From assembly GCF_003417465.1 (NCBI RefSeq), contig NZ_QVMV01000007.1, forward strand, positions 185,825 to 249,824: a stretch of DNA of 64,000 nucleotides, in the 5' to 3' direction. Positions 61,527 to 64,000 of this stretch are shown piece by piece. Under the pieces are notes generated by a model that was not told where the DNA came from, made no database searches, and saw only the letters and a list, made by a program, of their open reading frames with translations. The translations under genes and the position numbers were made by a program. Each line of letters starts with the position of its first letter. The stretch's first letter is position 1. The DNA comes from Wenzhouxiangella sp. 15190 (lineage in GTDB: Bacteria > Pseudomonadota > Gammaproteobacteria > Xanthomonadales > Wenzhouxiangellaceae).

Positions 61527-62696
61527 ATGGATATTGTTTCAACATTCGCTGATGAGCGAATTAATTCGACCAATCTCCTAGTGGAAATGTCGATAGATGA
61601 ATATACGAGAATTGCGTCTCACGTATTGGATAAGAACGAGTTCCAGAGAAAGCGTGTGAGGTCTTCTAAAACTATCTATTCCCTCTTGAAGAAAGATCTT
61701 CAAATCGGCTGCGTGATCCCGCCCCTCGTTCTTGCATTGAATCGAGATGTGTCAGCGCAAGACGACGCAGGAGAAACTTTACTCGAAACCCAAAAGAATG
61801 AGCCTGATTCGTTTGTGATCCTCGATGGATTGCAGCGCACATATACAATGCTCGATATTATTGATGAGTTGACTGAAGCCGGTGATCAGAAGGCACTTGC
61901 AGCCTTTAAGAACAGACTGCTGCGTGTTGAAGTCTATATTGGGATTAATCGACTCGGCATATTATATCGAATGCTCACTTTAAATACTGGCCAGACCCCG
62001 ATGTCTTTGAGACAACAGATTGAAATACTATATCTCGATTATGTTGCGGCTGACGTCGATGATATCGAGCTCATAAAGGAGGCTGATAATCGTGTTGCTG
62101 CGCAGAGGAATCAGTTTAACTTTAAAGACACCGTGGAAGGCTTCAACTCTTACATCGAGCGGAGCGAACTGCCAATCGGCCGTGCCGATATATTAGAGAA
62201 CGTTCAGAGCCTGGAGAAGCTTGCAGACGAAAACGCACAGGCGGATCTGTTCGAAGAATATCTTCGATCAGTAAATGCGGTTCTTAGGCGAATGTTTGAG
62301 TTGTGTCAGGATGCAGAGGTCTCGGAAGATTATATAGCGCGCTACGGAGTGCCCTTTGGTAAGAACGTACAACAGATTTTTAAGCGTCCGCAAGCGCTTT
62401 CGGGGTATGGCGCTGCGGCCGGTCGTTTAAAAGACTTCGCTCTGATTGACGGGTTTGAAGAATTATACGAAATGGCTTCTCAGCTGCGGCTGGAGGAAAG
62501 TCCAGTCGAATTTATTGAGCGGTTCAATGAGAAGCTTTCCGAAATCAAATCCCAAAGTAAAAAGATTGGTAATGCGCAGAGGATGTTTTTCCAATATTTC
62601 TACAGAGAGGCTTTTAATAAAGAAGGGGATAGTTATCTGAACCTTTATCAATCTATTGACACCGCTTATCAAAAGTACCTTAGTCAAACTGTATAG
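61527..62696 (+). CDS. DGQHR/DndB-like domain protein
   Basis: The 389-residue protein has FQRKRVRSSKTIYSLLKKDL near residue 40 and IPPLVLALNRDVSA near residue 64, then the motif FVILDGLQRTYTML with DGLQR at residues 100-104. These are the three landmarks of DGQHR/DndB/ParB-like domains (first: xYQR; second: FPPxxLAL; third: DGxxR). YRMLTLNTGQTPMSLRQQIEIL follows as in that family. The C-terminal half is helical and unrecognised. DndB represses DNA phosphorothioation genes; others act as defence sensors. It is AT-rich, with no Dnd genes nearby. The HEPN-type gene starts 12 bases downstream. Confidence 0.7.
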   Translation: MDIVSTFADERINSTNLLVEMSIDEYTRIASHVLDKNEFQRKRVRSSKTIYSLLKKDLQIGCVIPPLVLALNRDVSAQDDAGETLLETQKNEPDSFVILDGLQRTYTMLDIIDELTEAGDQKALAAFKNRLLRVEVYIGINRLGILYRMLTLNTGQTPMSLRQQIEILYLDYVAADVDDIELIKEADNRVAAQRNQFNFKDTVEGFNSYIERSELPIGRADILENVQSLEKLADENAQADLFEEYLRSVNAVLRRMFELCQDAEVSEDYIARYGVPFGKNVQQIFKRPQALSGYGAAAGRLKDFALIDGFEELYEMASQLRLEESPVEFIERFNEKLSEIKSQSKKIGNAQRMFFQYFYREAFNKEGDSYLNLYQSIDTAYQKYLSQTV

Positions 62697-62708
62697 CTGG
62701 CACGGTAT

Positions 62709-63800
62709 ATGACTGTTGATTTTGAATGGTTATCAGAATGTGCTGTCCTGGCTTGGGGGGGTGAACGTGGGCGCATTGAGAAGCTTGCTGTTCCTTTCCC
62801 ACATTCTTATGCCCCAAAAACGAATGACCCTCGAAATTATCTTGTAGCTTTCTATAGGCGGGAGGGCTTGAGGGAAAGTGATATCCGTGAGATCTACTGT
62901 GGATCGGGGCGACGAGGCTTCCTGATTCCCTTGCAGGCAATTGGTTCAAATAGTCACGATTACGCGGGGAACCAGCATTTTGCTGTGTACGCAGGGCGTG
63001 TTCTTGAAAGCATTTGTGACGATAGAGAGTGGCAGAGCATTCGCTCGGCATATCTGGCCGGCGCTTCTTTAGAAGAGGAGCCGGTTGGCTTGGACGAGCT
63101 GATCGGTAGCGACGTGGCGGCGGTGTGTATATATAAGCCTTGGATGCGTGACGTCGAGACGATTGATGGCTATGGGCCTAGTTTGATGAGGCGTGGTCTA
63201 TTGCCATTAGATGGGGCTCCGGACGGGTTCTCCTGGCTTGCCTCTATGCCTTTCGATGAAGGTACTAAGCTCCAAGTTAGAATGAGCCCACTGTACATGG
63301 ATATGCCAGTGGAGCTTAGGCGTATAATTTACTTTACACTTCCGACTCAGCAAGATGTGGTAGTGCAGTTTTTCCTCCTATACCAGATCATTGAGTGGTT
63401 TATAAAGTTCTTTTTTGAGCAGGTCGGAAAGGATTTCTTTCTCAAGATACAAGATATGCCAGAGCCTAGTGTCCAGCAGGTAAGGGACTTTATTAAGCAC
63501 GTGCAAGATCTCTCATCCGAGAAGAATCGGTTGGCAAAGTTATTTGAGATTTGCAATGTTGACTCTAGGGACAGGGCGGACTTCACTCGTAGTGCGGGAG
63601 AGTTTATACGCGATTGTCAGGAAAGGTCGGAGAAGACTGACCTGGCAAGCCGGTTATATCAAGTTAGAAATCTAGTTGTTCATAATTCCCATGGTATTAG
63701 CCAAAAAGCTAGGATGCATTTGGAAACGGCAAACGAATGTTTTTTTCGCATCTGCATGGATCTGTGCGAAGAGATAGATGAACATATTGCCGAAAAGTAG
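62709..63800 (+). CDS. Protein with C-terminal HEPN-type R-x4-H motif
   Basis: The 363-residue product has an unrecognised N-terminal domain (LAWGGERGRIEKLAVPFPHSYA, then EIYCGSGRRGFLIPLQAIG), a middle region with IYFTLPTQQDVVVQFFLLYQIIEWFIKFFF, and a helical C-terminal part with RLYQVRNLVVHNSHG. The R320-N-x3-H325 pair is the catalytic signature of HEPN ribonucleases, as in ApeA-type defence effectors. A toxin-like role, held by the DGQHR protein, is inference. It stands 12 bases after the DGQHR gene, on the same strand, with the same AT-rich codons. Confidence 0.55.
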   Translation: MTVDFEWLSECAVLAWGGERGRIEKLAVPFPHSYAPKTNDPRNYLVAFYRREGLRESDIREIYCGSGRRGFLIPLQAIGSNSHDYAGNQHFAVYAGRVLESICDDREWQSIRSAYLAGASLEEEPVGLDELIGSDVAAVCIYKPWMRDVETIDGYGPSLMRRGLLPLDGAPDGFSWLASMPFDEGTKLQVRMSPLYMDMPVELRRIIYFTLPTQQDVVVQFFLLYQIIEWFIKFFFEQVGKDFFLKIQDMPEPSVQQVRDFIKHVQDLSSEKNRLAKLFEICNVDSRDRADFTRSAGEFIRDCQERSEKTDLASRLYQVRNLVVHNSHGISQKARMHLETANECFFRICMDLCEEIDEHIAEK

Positions 63801-63855
63801 GTTGAATGTAAGAATCGAGTAATTACCCGACACTCGGGGTCTCCGATAGCTCCGA

Positions 63856-64000
63856 TTACTCCGCCTCTGCGACCTCGGGTTTGGGCTCCTTCGGAACGAT
63901 CGGCGGCAACTTCTTTCAGCCCAATGCATCAGAAACCAGGACACCGTGAATTCACACAATAACCGCGACACTCACGTTGTGATGCACCTCGTAAGGCGTC
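63856..64000 (-). pseudogene. Possible degraded transposase tail (IS3-type?)
   Basis: On the reverse strand, from the window edge, one frame reads TPYEVHHN, similar to the TPxxVHxG segment near the end of IS3-family transposases. A second stretch in another frame reads KKLPPIVPKEPKPEV and then a stop at 63856. The two are broken by stops, which suggests a decayed 3' end. The edge of the window prevents a firm call. Confidence 0.25.

Noticed and set aside
61527..62696. Calling this gene a true DndB with a phosphorothioation cluster
   Set aside because: No dndA, C, D, E or F homologue is visible in the window, and only domain-level similarity is seen.

Overview
The window is GC-rich (roughly 60-65 % by eye), densely packed chromosomal DNA of a gammaproteobacterium. 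The gene content (type II secretion GspG-N, PilMNOPQ type IV pili, ErpA, HemJ, WaaA/LpxL/WaaL lipopolysaccharide genes, TolC, an AttH/ABC exporter operon, HutF/HutG, a trpEGDC operon) fits the Xanthomonadales/Chromatiales side of the class, possibly a Wenzhouxiangella-like lineage. That placement is inference from gene order and protein character only.

Layout: 1-586 the start of rsmE (cut by the window edge); 666-5807 a GspG-N pseudopilin and inner-membrane platform operon; 5840-7164 an IMPase-family phosphatase and nudE; 7226-7444 an inverted octamer-repeat array; 7448-9387 hemJ, a candidate small RNA, erpA and an AmpE-like gene; 9450-10742 a secreted amidohydrolase; 10999-15256 an ABC exporter with an AttH-like lipocalin protein; 15385-17378 a structured leader or small RNA, panD and pgi; 17399-23156 a lipoprotein, a MATE pump, sppA and an AGCS symporter; 23173-29437 mnmG, a low-complexity lipoprotein, an unknown protein and PBP1A, all leftward; 29662-34710 pilMNOPQ; 34735-37431 a large Ig-like lipoprotein; 37528-40719 hutG, hutF, a methyltransferase and msrC; 40698-44891 sixA, a PLP dehydratase and pepN; 45133-47332 an AmpD-type amidase and a second secreted amidohydrolase, bracketed by copies of one palindromic repeat; 47702-54517 pcm, tolC and LPS genes; 54510-56658 purC, rpe and a ParE-type toxin-antitoxin pair; 57004-60890 trpEGDC.

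The last about 3.1 kb (60891-64000) differs. It is AT-richer, uses other codons, and holds a two-gene unit: a DGQHR/DndB-like protein followed by a protein with a C-terminal HEPN-type R-x4-H motif. It ends in what may be a degraded insertion-sequence tail. The codon style already changes inside the 3' third of trpC. This is the best candidate for an undescribed system, most likely anti-phage defence by inference.

Several families of palindromic or inverted-repeat elements sit in the gaps: a four-copy family at 10.8, 44.9, 45.7 and 47.4 kb; a two-copy family at 19.5 and 25.1 kb; a 208-bp element with 16-bp perfect ends at 49.75 kb; and a 132-bp tandem duplication at 56.7 kb. Two of them touch or supply gene stop codons. 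Two intergenic stretches (7.93-8.08 kb and 15.36-15.51 kb) carry promoter-plus-terminator signatures of small RNAs. Many genes overlap by 1-8 bp, so long polycistronic units are likely.
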